DNA of 64,000 nt, taken from positions 103,824 through 167,823 of the forward strand of contig NZ_RJPZ01000005.1 in assembly GCF_003943615.1 (NCBI RefSeq), written 5' to 3'. Positions within the stretch are counted from its first letter, which is position 1. Every line of letters begins with the position of its first letter. The notes under the pieces are model-generated. The model saw only the letters and a list, made by a program, of their open reading frames with translations, ran no database searches and was not told where the DNA came from. The DNA comes from Streptococcus australis (lineage in GTDB: Bacteria; Bacillota; Bacilli; Lactobacillales; Streptococcaceae). Positions 9,009 to 18,330 of this stretch are shown piece after piece. The translations under genes and the position numbers were made by a program.

Positions 9009-9860
9009 TTATTTCACTTCTTGTTTATAAAACTCTTTCAATGCATCCTTCCAGGTTGGAATAACAAAGCCTGTGGCTTTCGCTTTTGCCAAACTCATTG
9101 TTGAGTTAAGAGGACGTTTTGCCTTAGCCGGGAATTGGCTAGAATCCACTGGCTTCACTTCAACATCCATATCTTTGAGGATTTCAACCGCAAAGTCATA
9201 CCAAGTTGTATCTTCTTCCGCATCGTTAGACAAGTGATAGTAACCATATTCCTTACGATTTTCAGCCAAATAAGTCATAAACTCTGCAAGAGTACGTGTC
9301 CAAGTTGGACGACCATGCTGGTCATTAACGACTGTAAGTGTCTTGTGAGTCTTGGCTAAGTTTTGCATCGTGAAAACAAAGTTCTTACCGTAGTTACCAA
9401 AGACCCAAGCTGTTCGGATGATATAGAAGTTAGATACATACTTCTCAACCAATTCTTCTCCCATACGTTTGGTACGGCCATACTCTGTTTGGGGATCTGG
9501 TTGATCATCCACTTCCCATTCTTGTCCCACTGGCTTATTTCCATCAAACACGTAGTCCGTTGAGATATAGACCAAGGTCGCTCCATGCTTTTCAGACGCC
9601 TTTGCTACATTTTCTGTACCTGTAACATTGATAGCGTAATCCAATTCTTTTCCTTCATCTTCTGCCGCATCTACTGCTGTATAAGCAGCACAATGGTAGA
9701 CCAAGGTCGGCCTCACTTCCGCAAATACTTCATCTACTTTCTCTGCATTTGTGATGTCCATTTCCGCCACATCGACAGCCACATAATCTTCATTTCGTTC
9801 ATCTAACAAATGGCGCAGTTCAGTTCCAAGTTGCCCATTTGCACCTGTAATTAAAATCAT
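9009..9860 (-). CDS. rmlD: RmlD, dTDP-4-dehydrorhamnose reductase
   Basis: 283-residue short-chain dehydrogenase that makes dTDP-L-rhamnose from dTDP-4-keto-L-rhamnose, the last step of donor synthesis for the rhamnan. The Rossmann motif is ITGANGQLGTEL, the catalytic YxxxK is YGRTK (around residue 128-132), and STDYVFDG is also present. The ATG is preceded by GAAAGGAATTTACA. In S. pyogenes this gene (gacA) is the first gene of the rhamnan locus. RmlA/B/C are not in the window. Confidence 0.95.
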   Translation of the reverse strand: MILITGANGQLGTELRHLLDERNEDYVAVDVAEMDITNAEKVDEVFAEVRPTLVYHCAAYTAVDAAEDEGKELDYAINVTGTENVAKASEKHGATLVYISTDYVFDGNKPVGQEWEVDDQPDPQTEYGRTKRMGEELVEKYVSNFYIIRTAWVFGNYGKNFVFTMQNLAKTHKTLTVVNDQHGRPTWTRTLAEFMTYLAENRKEYGYYHLSNDAEEDTTWYDFAVEILKDMDVEVKPVDSSQFPAKAKRPLNSTMSLAKAKATGFVIPTWKDALKEFYKQEVK

Positions 9861-9892
9861 TGTAAATTCCTTTCATATGCTTTTTCCTTATC

Positions 9893-9898
9893 ATTATA
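9893..9898 (-). promoter_or_regulatory. Putative -10 of rmlD
   Basis: TATAAT on the minus strand, 33 bases before the rmlD ATG and directly after the terminator of the preceding gene. No convincing -35 was seen. Confidence 0.4.
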
Positions 9899-9902
9899 GC
9901 AA

Positions 9903-9927
9903 AAAAAGCAGAAGTTTTCTGCTTTTT
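9903..9927 (-). terminator. Terminator of the GtrB-like gene
   Basis: 11-bp stem (9903-9913 with 9917-9927) with a 3-base loop and a minus-strand T tract. It overlaps the stop codon of the upstream glycosyltransferase. Confidence 0.75.
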
Positions 9928-10852
9928 ACTTGCTTTTCTCCTTGATGACATAGATTGGACGTTTTTTGGTTTCCATAAAGATTTTACCGATATATTTACC
10001 TAAAATTCCAATGGTTAGCAATTGAAATCCTCCAAGAAAGAGAATCACTGTCATGAGGGATGGCCATCCAGAAGTTGGATCTCCAAATACTAAGGTCCGG
10101 ATCACAATCAGAACCATCATGACGAAGGCTAAGATCCAAGATAAAAGCCCACCAATAAATGCAATATTTAGTGGGGCATCTGAGAAGTTAACAATCCCTT
10201 CAATAGAGTATTTGAAGAGGGACCAAAAATTCCAAGACGTCTCTCCTGCCACTCGCTCTACATTTTTATATTCAAGGTACTCTGTCTCAAATCCTACCCA
10301 GGCGAAAATTCCCTTAGAAAATCGATTGTACTCAGACAACTCCATTATGGCATCGACCATTGGGCGACGCATCAAACGGAAATCACGCGCTCCGTCAACC
10401 ATTTCCACTTGACTGATATGATTGATCAATTTATAAAACATCCGTGCAAAGAAGGATCGAATTGGCGGTTCCCCATCACGGGTCACACGACGCGTTCCGA
10501 CACAATCCAGATTTGGCTGCTGATCTAACTTCTGCTTCATTTCAATCAATAGCTCTGGAGGATCTTGTAGATCCACATCCATGACCGTTACGTAATCTCC
10601 TGTAGCATGTTGGAGGCCAGCATAGAGAGCCGCTTCCTTCCCAAAGTTTCGTGAAAATGAAAGGAAATGGGCACAAGGATTCAAGAGATTGAGTTCCCGT
10701 AAAACATCTAAGGTTTTATCAGAAGACCCATCATTTATAAAAATATATTCAAATTCTTCTCCCATAGATGTCCGAACCCGTTCCATCTCTTCAAAAAATA
10801 ATGGAATCGATTCTTCTTCGTTAAAACATGGGACTACAACTGATATGGTCAT
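9926..10852 (-). CDS. GtrB/GacI-like undecaprenyl-phosphate glycosyltransferase
   Basis: 308 residues: an N-terminal family 2 catalytic domain (ISVVVPCFNEEESIP, INDGSSDKT, metal site MDVDLQDPPE) and two C-terminal membrane spans near residues 230-255 and 268-290. This layout defines the GtrB/YfdH/CsbB/GacI group, which attaches a sugar to undecaprenyl phosphate for transfer to a polymer outside the membrane. GacI and SccN do this for side chains of rhamnose polysaccharides. It has its own hairpin terminators on both sides and an AAGGAG site before the ATG. The sugar (Glc, GlcNAc or other) cannot be read from sequence. Confidence 0.85.
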   Translation of the reverse strand: MTISVVVPCFNEEESIPLFFEEMERVRTSMGEEFEYIFINDGSSDKTLDVLRELNLLNPCAHFLSFSRNFGKEAALYAGLQHATGDYVTVMDVDLQDPPELLIEMKQKLDQQPNLDCVGTRRVTRDGEPPIRSFFARMFYKLINHISQVEMVDGARDFRLMRRPMVDAIMELSEYNRFSKGIFAWVGFETEYLEYKNVERVAGETSWNFWSLFKYSIEGIVNFSDAPLNIAFIGGLLSWILAFVMMVLIVIRTLVFGDPTSGWPSLMTVILFLGGFQLLTIGILGKYIGKIFMETKKRPIYVIKEKSK

Positions 10853-10893
10853 TTCTTACTCCTTGACTTATTCACTTTCTATTGTAACAAAAA

Positions 10894-10911
10894 ACTAGGG
10901 TTTCCCCTAGT
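10894..10911 (-). terminator. Terminator after the DUF2142 gene
   Basis: Minus-strand hairpin ACTAGGG-GAAA-CCCTAGT followed by TTTTTTG. It ends the five-gene block and isolates the next glycosyltransferase. A TACAAT (10886-10881) just beyond is a candidate -10 for that gene. Confidence 0.75.
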
Positions 10912-10942
10912 ATATCATTAAATCAATCATTAAAACAGCAAA

Positions 10943-12457
10943 TTAGTAGTATTGACTGATAGTTGTAATAATTGAAATAAGAATAAACAAAGAAGCAATG
11001 TAGGTATAGGTAAATTCTACTTTATTCTTATCGTATTCAATAGGTTCTGGTCTATTCTGATTCCAAAACAGTCTTCTTGAAAAATCAGTAATACAACCAA
11101 GGAGGACAAATACGCCTGAAAAATATCTGCCCTGGATCCCTTTAATGGAAATATCGGAAACCTCACCCCACATTAAATAAGCTGTCATTAGAATTCCAAA
11201 AATAATTCCCATTGAAACAAGTACTATCCCAAATTTTGCAAAAGGTTTTATCGGTTTTCCATTTGGAAGCACAAATAATGCAATTGAAATAAATACTAAA
11301 TAAAACCACATAAAAGCCTTTGCATCATATGTTAACCAACCAAAGGTAAATGATGATTGCAGTTTAAATGGAATAAAGTTCACAACTTCTTTAATCATCA
11401 TTCGCATGAAATCTGAAAAATGATTCAAGGTAAATATAATCTTATTCACTGGATTGATTGCAGGATTGGGATGTGCAATCGTTGCATTAACAGCGCTTGT
11501 AACCTTCAACCAGATCACACTAGCTAAAGCAACGGTAAGAATTGAACCACCAATTAAAAGATATTTTTCTTTATTGAGTTTTTCTTTTGGTAAAAAGACC
11601 AACAAACAAATTAGTAAGACGTAGGGCAATTTTGAAAAAGCAATCAAAATACATAAGAGACTATAGGTGATAATGTCCCTATAACTAACTTTATCTTTTT
11701 CAAAATAAGATAAGAATAAACCGATAACTAAGAATATGAGCCCATTTGCAAAAGCATCTTGGTTAAATGATGCAGCAATATAAATGTTGATAGGAATAAT
11801 CGCTAGTAGGGAGAAAATTAACTGCTTATCACCAGCTTTTTTTATGGCAAATCTAACAAGCAATGCAAAAACTAATAAATTTAAAAATCTCCCCAAAAAA
11901 ATAGAACCGAACACACTTAGATGTAATAGACGTGATATAAGAATACCCATTGTTTGAGGCAAATAACTTACAAATGAATATCCATTCGTATTACCCAAAT
12001 TAGAATATACTACCTGTTTGTCAGATAACTGTTTCTCTTCCAAATCAGTTTGTAATAAGGGCTTCTTAAATTCTTCTTCAACCTCAGATATATCCGATGA
12101 TACTTTCATCTCTTCTACTGATGAAGGTAAATATAAATGGCCATCACTAATGTAAAGTGCTCTAGAATAATGAAAATTTTCATCCGGTGTATCCATATTC
12201 GGAGTGTAGACACAAAATATTAGTCCAGTAAATAAGATTACTGAAAATATTTTATTGTATAACTTCATATTTACTAGTGATAGAAGGGTGAAAATCCCTC
12301 CAATAATAAGAAATGTTCTGATTGGAGCGTTATTAAATGGACCATCATAATAAAAATACGTTCCAAATATCAGAAACCAGATGAGCAAAATATAAAATTT
12401 CTTTTTCCAAATATTGTGAAAGAAATCTGAACCATTTTTTAAAAATAGATTTGTCAT
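10943..12457 (-). CDS. DUF2142 polytopic membrane protein, putative GT-C transferase
   Basis: 504 residues with about 11-12 membrane spans and the large loop CVYTPNMDTPDENFHYSRAL near residue 85, which contains the acidic D-E-H cluster typical of DUF2142 (PF09913). The family resembles GT-C enzymes that use lipid-linked sugars on the outer face of the membrane. It starts inside the end of the GT4 gene (4-bp overlap) and is followed by a terminator and then a GtrB-like enzyme. I infer that the pair makes and uses an undecaprenyl-phosphate sugar; direct evidence is lacking. Confidence 0.75.
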   Translation of the reverse strand: MTNLFLKNGSDFFHNIWKKKFYILLIWFLIFGTYFYYDGPFNNAPIRTFLIIGGIFTLLSLVNMKLYNKIFSVILFTGLIFCVYTPNMDTPDENFHYSRALYISDGHLYLPSSVEEMKVSSDISEVEEEFKKPLLQTDLEEKQLSDKQVVYSNLGNTNGYSFVSYLPQTMGILISRLLHLSVFGSIFLGRFLNLLVFALLVRFAIKKAGDKQLIFSLLAIIPINIYIAASFNQDAFANGLIFLVIGLFLSYFEKDKVSYRDIITYSLLCILIAFSKLPYVLLICLLVFLPKEKLNKEKYLLIGGSILTVALASVIWLKVTSAVNATIAHPNPAINPVNKIIFTLNHFSDFMRMMIKEVVNFIPFKLQSSFTFGWLTYDAKAFMWFYLVFISIALFVLPNGKPIKPFAKFGIVLVSMGIIFGILMTAYLMWGEVSDISIKGIQGRYFSGVFVLLGCITDFSRRLFWNQNRPEPIEYDKNKVEFTYTYIASLFILISIITTISQYY

Positions 12458-13608
12458 GTAATACCTTTCTTTTCATCTAACTGCTGAAACAGATCATACC
12501 ATTTTTGAATGATAATATCTTCTGCATAGGTTCCTAGGACATATTCACGACCTCTTTTTCCAATTTCCTCTAGAAAATCCAAATTGGTTAGAAAATACCG
12601 CATTTTATTTACCAACTCATCAATACTTGGTTCAAAAAGCATTTCAGGCGTAGCAGTTTGAAGTTCAGCAACTCCTTGTGAACAATTATAAGTTAATACA
12701 GGAGTTCCAGTTATCATAGACTCTACTACTGACATTGGAAAAGCCTCTGATTTAGAAGTTAACAAGGTAAACAATGACTCTTGATAAACCTCTTTAACCT
12801 GATTCGTTTTTCCTTTTAAGAAAACACGTCTGGTCATTCCTAATTGATCAATGAGTATTTGAAGGGATTCTCTCAAATTACCAGATCCGTAGATATTAAA
12901 AATCATTTCTGGAAACTCATCTGCTACTTGTGCAAAAGCTTGAATTTGATGATCAATTTGCTTAACAGTATCTAGTCTACCTACAAAAGAAATAATTGTA
13001 GATTTCTCTTGATGTGACTCCTCAGATACTTCTATATAGTTAGGCAAAGGATTTGGAATCGCAACAAATTTTTTTAATGGAATATTGTAATGATTGCTAA
13101 TCACTTCTGAATAAGAATCTGATAAAAACATTATACAATCCAATTTCGGATATTTATTTTTTATAATATACGGATAAACTTTGTAGATTCCCTTACATTC
13201 CAATACAAAATCAGCAGAAGAATGCATCTGACCAATGAAAAAAGCAGTATTTGAAAATTTCTTCAAGCTATTTTCCATCAACAGATAAACAATTGGGTTT
13301 GCTAAAATAACTATTGGTTTATTAGATTTCGATAATAAATCTGATAAAATCGTATCTAATTTTTTTGAGAGAAACTTCTCTTTTAAAAATAACCATGGCT
13401 TTTCAAAAAAAATATCTTCCTGGTACAATAAAATTTCTTGATATTTCTTCTGTACTTTCTCATACTTCTCTTGTGATTGAACAGCACATCCGACAACGGT
13501 TACCTTATTCCCATCCTCTGCAAACCGTGTAGCTAGCTGATCTACTACACGCTGAACACCACCGATTCCACCTAAATGGTGGGTGACGAAAATTATATCT
13601 CTTTTCAT
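12454..13608 (-). CDS. Family 4 glycosyltransferase
   Basis: 384-residue GT-B glycosyltransferase of family 4. The N-terminal domain has the acceptor-side loop VTHHLGGIGGVQRVVDQLA. The C-terminal donor domain has IISFVGRLDTVKQIDHQI and the EX7E-type SEAFPMSVVESMITGTPVL. It is cytoplasmic and uses a nucleotide-activated sugar. It sits in the five-gene block, 2 bp after the flippase and overlapping the DUF2142 gene by 4 bp. The donor is unknown. Confidence 0.85.
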   Translation of the reverse strand: MKRDIIFVTHHLGGIGGVQRVVDQLATRFAEDGNKVTVVGCAVQSQEKYEKVQKKYQEILLYQEDIFFEKPWLFLKEKFLSKKLDTILSDLLSKSNKPIVILANPIVYLLMENSLKKFSNTAFFIGQMHSSADFVLECKGIYKVYPYIIKNKYPKLDCIMFLSDSYSEVISNHYNIPLKKFVAIPNPLPNYIEVSEESHQEKSTIISFVGRLDTVKQIDHQIQAFAQVADEFPEMIFNIYGSGNLRESLQILIDQLGMTRRVFLKGKTNQVKEVYQESLFTLLTSKSEAFPMSVVESMITGTPVLTYNCSQGVAELQTATPEMLFEPSIDELVNKMRYFLTNLDFLEEIGKRGREYVLGTYAEDIIIQKWYDLFQQLDEKKGIT

Positions 13609-13610
13609 TT

Positions 13611-14870
13611 CTATTTCTTTCTGTATTTTATGATACTAAAGATTGTAATACTTCCAATTGCATAAACCATCATCGCTATACAAAAACTAATAGAAGCCCC
13701 CATAATCTGATACTTATTAACCAGCTCAGTTGTTATCATTTTAGTAACGATAAACATCAGGATATACACAAATAATAAATAATGGTGTTTTCTCATGATA
13801 ATTAAAATATTTTCAAATATAATCGAGAATGAATATAAAACACCAGATAGAACTAGAATAGTTAATTGTAACCTGTAATCTAACAAGTTCAAACCAAATA
13901 TTACACCTAGAACATTTACTCCTATTAAATAAGTTAAAAAAGTAATAACTAGCCCAATTGAGAGTGTAACAAGTACTATCTTTAAGAACATTTTGTAAAA
14001 TCTCTGAAACTGCTTCTTCTGCCAAAGTTCGGCCATTTGTGTAATGAGAGGTCTTACTACCAAAATGCAAAGACTCATAAAAAATACTGGCATAAACAAG
14101 ATATTGTAATCCCTTTGAGCACCAGTCTCTACTATACCTTTAGCATATGCACCAGAAATTGCCAACTTTGCCTCATTAAAAACAAGCGTCAATAAAAAAC
14201 CATAAATAAATAATGAGAAACAAATTTTAATAATTTTTAAGGATTCATCAAAAATATCCCTTGAAAATATGTGACTAAAACTCACTCTATCAAACAATTT
14301 AAAATGAGAATAATCATAAACAAATACAAAAAATAGATTGAAGAAAGCTAGGACCGTCAGAGTCAAAACCATAGAATGAGATAATAAGAGTCCAAATAAA
14401 AGAATGAACACGCTCAAAGCATATCGCAAGACCATCGATTTCCCAGCTATATCCAAACGACCATGTTGTTGAAAATAACCTTGGAATAAATCAGAAAATG
14501 CATCCGCAACACGGTACACAATAATCCAAGTAATAATCATCACAGAGTCATTGGTAAAATCATAGTTTATTATCCTCAAGTAAGGCAATAAAGTAATCAA
14601 CATCAAGACAACAGTCAGCAACCTTGTAAAAAAGTAAGCTGAAAAAGGATGACTTGAGTTGACGTCAGTAGCTTGGTAGTTTCGAACTTGAAATTGTCCG
14701 ATAATAATCCATAAATTACCAATTGAGGTAGCAAGACTAAATTGATCTGCCACCTCACTTGTTTGCATTCTAGATACGATTAACAAATATAATACAGAAA
14801 CTGCTGCGGCTGCAAAATTTCCAAGCAGGTTCCATATGTAAATACTTTTTTGAGAAGGAGTATTATTCAT
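13611..14870 (-). CDS. Wzx-like polysaccharide flippase
   Basis: 419-residue membrane protein with about 12 predicted spans and scattered basic residues, consistent with the MOP/Wzx-type lipid-linked oligosaccharide flippases. The start is uncertain: a GAGGAG site lies 4 bases before the second of two tandem ATGs (14870) and within the coding sequence if the upstream ATG at 14882 is used, so 14870 is preferred. The gene overlaps the end of the DUF2304 gene. The rgp system already has its own ABC exporter (RgpC/D), so this protein probably moves a different lipid-linked sugar. Confidence 0.75.
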   Translation of the reverse strand: MNNTPSQKSIYIWNLLGNFAAAAVSVLYLLIVSRMQTSEVADQFSLATSIGNLWIIIGQFQVRNYQATDVNSSHPFSAYFFTRLLTVVLMLITLLPYLRIINYDFTNDSVMIITWIIVYRVADAFSDLFQGYFQQHGRLDIAGKSMVLRYALSVFILLFGLLLSHSMVLTLTVLAFFNLFFVFVYDYSHFKLFDRVSFSHIFSRDIFDESLKIIKICFSLFIYGFLLTLVFNEAKLAISGAYAKGIVETGAQRDYNILFMPVFFMSLCILVVRPLITQMAELWQKKQFQRFYKMFLKIVLVTLSIGLVITFLTYLIGVNVLGVIFGLNLLDYRLQLTILVLSGVLYSFSIIFENILIIMRKHHYLLFVYILMFIVTKMITTELVNKYQIMGASISFCIAMMVYAIGSITIFSIIKYRKK

Positions 14871-15204
14871 CATTCTCCTCATTTTTGTTTAAAGCGATAA
14901 CTTGCACAAGATTTTTAAACTTGGTATCTAATTTTGACAACCGTACAGTTAACTGGAACTGATTCATTAATAACAAGAAAATAATAAAAAGAAAAATAAA
15001 ATTAACAGCAGATGCAATTCCTAAGGATGCCGCAATATACTCTGCTAACTTTGGAAAAACACTAAAAACCAATAAAATCAGCGAAAAGAAAATCCAAAAC
15101 AAAGCATCATTAATCTGTACACGAGATTTTCTGATGTTCTGAAGGATAAACCCACATGTTCCTAATGAAACAACAACTAATACAATTTGAAACCAGATTG
15201 ACAT
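14863..15204 (-). CDS. DUF2304 small membrane protein
   Basis: 113 residues with three hydrophobic helices and a charged C-terminal tail ending NKNEENDE. It matches the DUF2304 pattern of short membrane proteins encoded next to dolichol-phosphate-mannose-synthase-like GT2 enzymes. It starts 1 bp after that GT2 gene and overlaps the flippase gene. By analogy with DPM2/DPM3 it may anchor or activate the upstream glycosyltransferase; this is inference. Confidence 0.75.
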   Translation of the reverse strand: MSIWFQIVLVVVSLGTCGFILQNIRKSRVQINDALFWIFFSLILLVFSVFPKLAEYIAASLGIASAVNFIFLFIIFLLLMNQFQLTVRLSKLDTKFKNLVQVIALNKNEENDE

Positions 15205-15205
15205 T

Positions 15206-15940
15206 CTATTTTCCTCTCTCTCTAAAATTCTGAATGAAAAGAATAGATACGAACATGTGAATCATGTACTTAATAGAGCGTGAAAAGGTCAGATAACTTT
15301 CACCAGCTTGTCTATCTTCCATTCGAACTTGAACTTCTGAAATTGGAACACCATTTCTTAATAGATAAGAAACAGTATCTGGTTCAGGACCATAGTTAAT
15401 ATTTCTTGCAAAAACTTGTATTAAATCTTTAGAAAACATTCTCATTCCAGATGTTGGATCATTAATCGTTTTACCAGTTGTTAATTTAATAGCAAAACTA
15501 ATGAGTGTATTCCCCAGCATACGAAATGAATTTGGTCTTTTCTCTGTTACAAATCGAGAACCAATCACCATTTTATTTCCTTTATCAATTTCTTCTTCTA
15601 AAGCAGCAATATATTCTGGGAGATGTTGACCATCTGCATCAAATTGAACAGCTTTTTCATAGCCATGTTGATAAGCATATAATAACCCCGTTTGAAATGC
15701 TCCAGCCAGGCCAAGGTTTACTGGTAAATCAATAATATTATAGCCATTTTTATGACAAATTTCTGAAGTTCGGTCTCGAGAACCGTCATTGATAATCACA
15801 TAATCATACTGGGAATAATTTTGAATAATATTATCTACTACCGTTTGAATAGAACCTTCCTCGTTATAAGCTGGTATAATAATCAATAAATCTGAGGATT
15901 TCAATCTCCTTTGTCCTCCATTAAAATTCTTTTTAACCAT
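15206..15940 (-). CDS. DPM1-like family 2 glycosyltransferase
   Basis: 244-residue single-domain GT2 without C-terminal membrane spans. Motifs are LLIIIPAYNEEGSIQTVV, INDGSRDRT, metal site QFDADGQHLPEY, and DPTSGMRMFSKD. This type makes polyprenyl-phosphate sugars, and the DUF2304 protein that follows probably supplies the membrane anchor. The start is doubtful: a TATAAT overlaps the ATG at 15940, and a GGAGG lies 10 bases before an in-frame TTG at codon 13 (15904), so translation may begin there. First gene of the five-gene block. Confidence 0.82.
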   Translation of the reverse strand: MVKKNFNGGQRRLKSSDLLIIIPAYNEEGSIQTVVDNIIQNYSQYDYVIINDGSRDRTSEICHKNGYNIIDLPVNLGLAGAFQTGLLYAYQHGYEKAVQFDADGQHLPEYIAALEEEIDKGNKMVIGSRFVTEKRPNSFRMLGNTLISFAIKLTTGKTINDPTSGMRMFSKDLIQVFARNINYGPEPDTVSYLLRNGVPISEVQVRMEDRQAGESYLTFSRSIKYMIHMFVSILFIQNFRERGK

Positions 15941-16019
15941 TATACAATAACCATAATGTTTTATCCACTAATCTCGAAACTTTATACCGTCACTAATAAT
16001 TAATTTATTCATAAAAAAG

Positions 16020-16044
16020 CTTGATATTAGTCACAAATATCAAG
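16020..16044 (-). terminator. Terminator after galE
   Basis: Inverted repeat CTTGATATT / AATATCAAG with a 7-base loop. On the minus strand it is followed by CTTTTTTAT, 20 bp past the galE stop. Confidence 0.75.
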
Positions 16045-16064
16045 ATTTTCGTTAAGTTTAGTTT

Positions 16065-17081
16065 TTATTCAAATCCATTCGGATGTTTACTCTGCCATCT
16101 CCAAGCATCTTGGCACATCCGATGAATATCAAATTGGGCACTCCATCCTAGTTCTTCACGTGCTTTGGATGGATCTGCATAACAGGTTGCGATGTCACCA
16201 GGTCGTCGATCAATAATCTTGAATGGAATTGGTTTTCCCACAACCTTCTCCATATTTTGAATAATTTCTAATACAGAGTAACCTCTACCGGTGCCAAGAT
16301 TATAGATATTCAAGCCTGAATCTGGGTTCATTTTTTTCAGTGCAGCAACGTGGCCTTTCGCCAAGTCAACTACGTGGATATAATCACGTACTCCAGTTCC
16401 ATCTGGAGTTGGATAATCGTTCCCAAACACGTTAACAGACTCTAATTTTCCTACTGCTACTTGTGTTACATATGGTAATAGATTATTTGGAATACCATTT
16501 GGATTTTCACCAATGTTCCCACTTTCATGGGCACCAATTGGATTGAAATAGCGTAACAATACAATATTCCATGAATAATCAGCTTTGTAAATATCTTGAA
16601 GGATTTCCTCAATCATGAGTTTTGTTCTACCATATGGATTTGTAACAGATAAAGGAAAGTCTTCCAAGATAGGAACAGTATGTGGATCTCCATAGACAGT
16701 TGCCGATGAGCTGAAGATGATATTTTTACACTGTACCTCTTCCATCACCTGAAGCAGAGTCAAGGTTCCACTAATATTATTTTCATAATAGGTAAGTGGA
16801 ATTTGAACTGACTCTCCAACTGCTTTCAATGCAGCAAAGTGAATCACGCCAGTCGGTTTTTCTTTTAGAAAAATTTCTAGAAGCTTTGATCTATCACGAA
16901 TATCCTCATTATAAAAAGTGATAGATTTCCCTAGGATTTTTTCTACTTCTTGTATACTTTTCTCACTACTATTTACTAAATTATCAACAATGACAACTTC
17001 ATGACCTGCATTTACTAACTCAATGGTGGTATGAGAACCGATAAATCCAGCCCCACCAGTTACTAATATTTTATGATGCAT
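16065..17081 (-). CDS. galE: GalE, UDP-glucose 4-epimerase
   Basis: 338-residue NAD-dependent epimerase that interconverts UDP-glucose and UDP-galactose (often also the GlcNAc/GalNAc pair). The NAD motif is TGGAGFIGSHT, the catalytic Ser is in FSSSATVYG, and YxxxK is in NPYGRTK (around residue 150). A GGGAGA site precedes the ATG. It is a single-gene unit with its own terminator, next to the polysaccharide block, where it can supply Gal or GalNAc donors. Confidence 0.95.
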   Translation of the reverse strand: MHHKILVTGGAGFIGSHTTIELVNAGHEVVIVDNLVNSSEKSIQEVEKILGKSITFYNEDIRDRSKLLEIFLKEKPTGVIHFAALKAVGESVQIPLTYYENNISGTLTLLQVMEEVQCKNIIFSSSATVYGDPHTVPILEDFPLSVTNPYGRTKLMIEEILQDIYKADYSWNIVLLRYFNPIGAHESGNIGENPNGIPNNLLPYVTQVAVGKLESVNVFGNDYPTPDGTGVRDYIHVVDLAKGHVAALKKMNPDSGLNIYNLGTGRGYSVLEIIQNMEKVVGKPIPFKIIDRRPGDIATCYADPSKAREELGWSAQFDIHRMCQDAWRWQSKHPNGFE

Positions 17082-17188
17082 GTAATCTATCTCCCGTCTG
17101 AATCAACTTTTTTCCATTATCCCACAATTATAAAAGAATTTCAAAATTTTTCCTATAATGATCTTTTTCTTTTCTAGTTTAGAAAAAA

Positions 17189-17227
17189 AACAAGCTTATA
17201 AACCATAACTTGGTATATAAGCTTGTT
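17189..17227 (-). terminator. Terminator of murB-potABCD
   Basis: 12-bp inverted repeat AACAAGCTTATA / TATAAGCTTGTT followed on the minus strand by eight Ts, 33 bp past the potD stop. Confidence 0.88.
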
Positions 17228-17259
17228 ACTAGATTATACAACAGAATAGCAATTCCATC

Positions 17260-18330
17260 CTACTTCCGATACATCTTCACTTGTAGGTAGAGGTCGTTAT
17301 AGACGCCCAACCACTTCTTGCCAAGTTGTTCGTAGACTTCTAAGTTCTTTAGCGTGTCATCACTTGGGTAGAAGGCTTGGTCTTCTTGGACCTCTTTTGG
17401 TAGCATTTTCTTAGCTTCTTTATTCGGTGTGGAATAACCGACATAGAGAGCATTCTTATAAGCATTTTCTGGGCGAAGCATAAAGTTGATAAAGGCATAG
17501 GCTGCTTCTTTATTCTTCACCGTCTTTGGAATGACAATATTATCAAACCAAAGGTTGCTGGCTTCTGATGGGACGACGTAGCGGAGGTCCTCATTGGCTT
17601 CCAGCATTTGACTGGCTTCACCGGAGAAAGTCACCCCAATGGCTGCATTATTTTGGATCATGTAGCCTTTCATTTCATCGGCTACAAGGGCCTTAATATT
17701 GGGCATCAAGGTATAAAGCTTATCAACAGACTCTTGTAATTGCTGAGGATCCTTGGAGTTGAGACTATAGCCTAAGCTGTTGAGTCCAATCCCCATGACC
17801 TCACGCGCCCCATCGTACATCATGATGTCATTCTTGTACTCTGGTCTCCATAGATCCGCCCAGTGCTCAGGCGCCTTATCAACCATCTTGCTATTGTAGA
17901 TGATACCAAGGGTCCCCCAGAAATAAGGAACTGAGTACTGATTGTCCGGATCAAAGTCCAAGTTTAAGAAGCGTGGGTCGATATTGTCTAAGCCTTTCAA
18001 TTTTGACTTATCCAACTTTTCAAGCAAGTTTTCGTCCATCATCTTGGCGATCATATATTCACTTGGGATGGCGATATCGTAAGCTGTTCCCCCTTGCTTG
18101 ATTTTGGTGTACATAGCTTCATTGGAATCAAAGGTATTGTATTGGACTTGAATGCCTGTTTCCTTGGTAAATTCCTTAAGCAATTCTGGATCGATATAAT
18201 CTCCCCAGTTGTAGATGACCAGCTTATCACTGTCTTTTGGATTAGTCTTGGCTTCAAGACGGGCACTTAGCCCCGCTAACACGAGAATCACCACGATAAT
18301 CCCTAGCAAGAATGAATAGAGTTTTTTCAT
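17260..18330 (-). CDS. potD: PotD, spermidine/putrescine-binding protein
   Basis: 356-residue periplasmic-binding-type receptor for polyamines. It has an N-terminal hydrophobic segment (residues 5-25) but no lipobox Cys, so it is probably held by an uncleaved or SPase I signal, as in other streptococci. Diagnostic segments are LVIYNWGDYIDPEL, YDIAIPSEYMI, VPYFWGTLGI and GVTFSGEASQML. It is the last gene of the pot operon; its ATG overlaps the potC stop by 4 bp and GAAGGAGGAG precedes it. Confidence 0.95.
   Translation of the reverse strand: MKKLYSFLLGIIVVILVLAGLSARLEAKTNPKDSDKLVIYNWGDYIDPELLKEFTKETGIQVQYNTFDSNEAMYTKIKQGGTAYDIAIPSEYMIAKMMDENLLEKLDKSKLKGLDNIDPRFLNLDFDPDNQYSVPYFWGTLGIIYNSKMVDKAPEHWADLWRPEYKNDIMMYDGAREVMGIGLNSLGYSLNSKDPQQLQESVDKLYTLMPNIKALVADEMKGYMIQNNAAIGVTFSGEASQMLEANEDLRYVVPSEASNLWFDNIVIPKTVKNKEAAYAFINFMLRPENAYKNALYVGYSTPNKEAKKMLPKEVQEDQAFYPSDDTLKNLEVYEQLGKKWLGVYNDLYLQVKMYRK

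Noticed and set aside
17260..18330. PotD as a lipoprotein
   Set aside because: The N-terminal hydrophobic segment has no Cys, so lipid anchoring is not supported.
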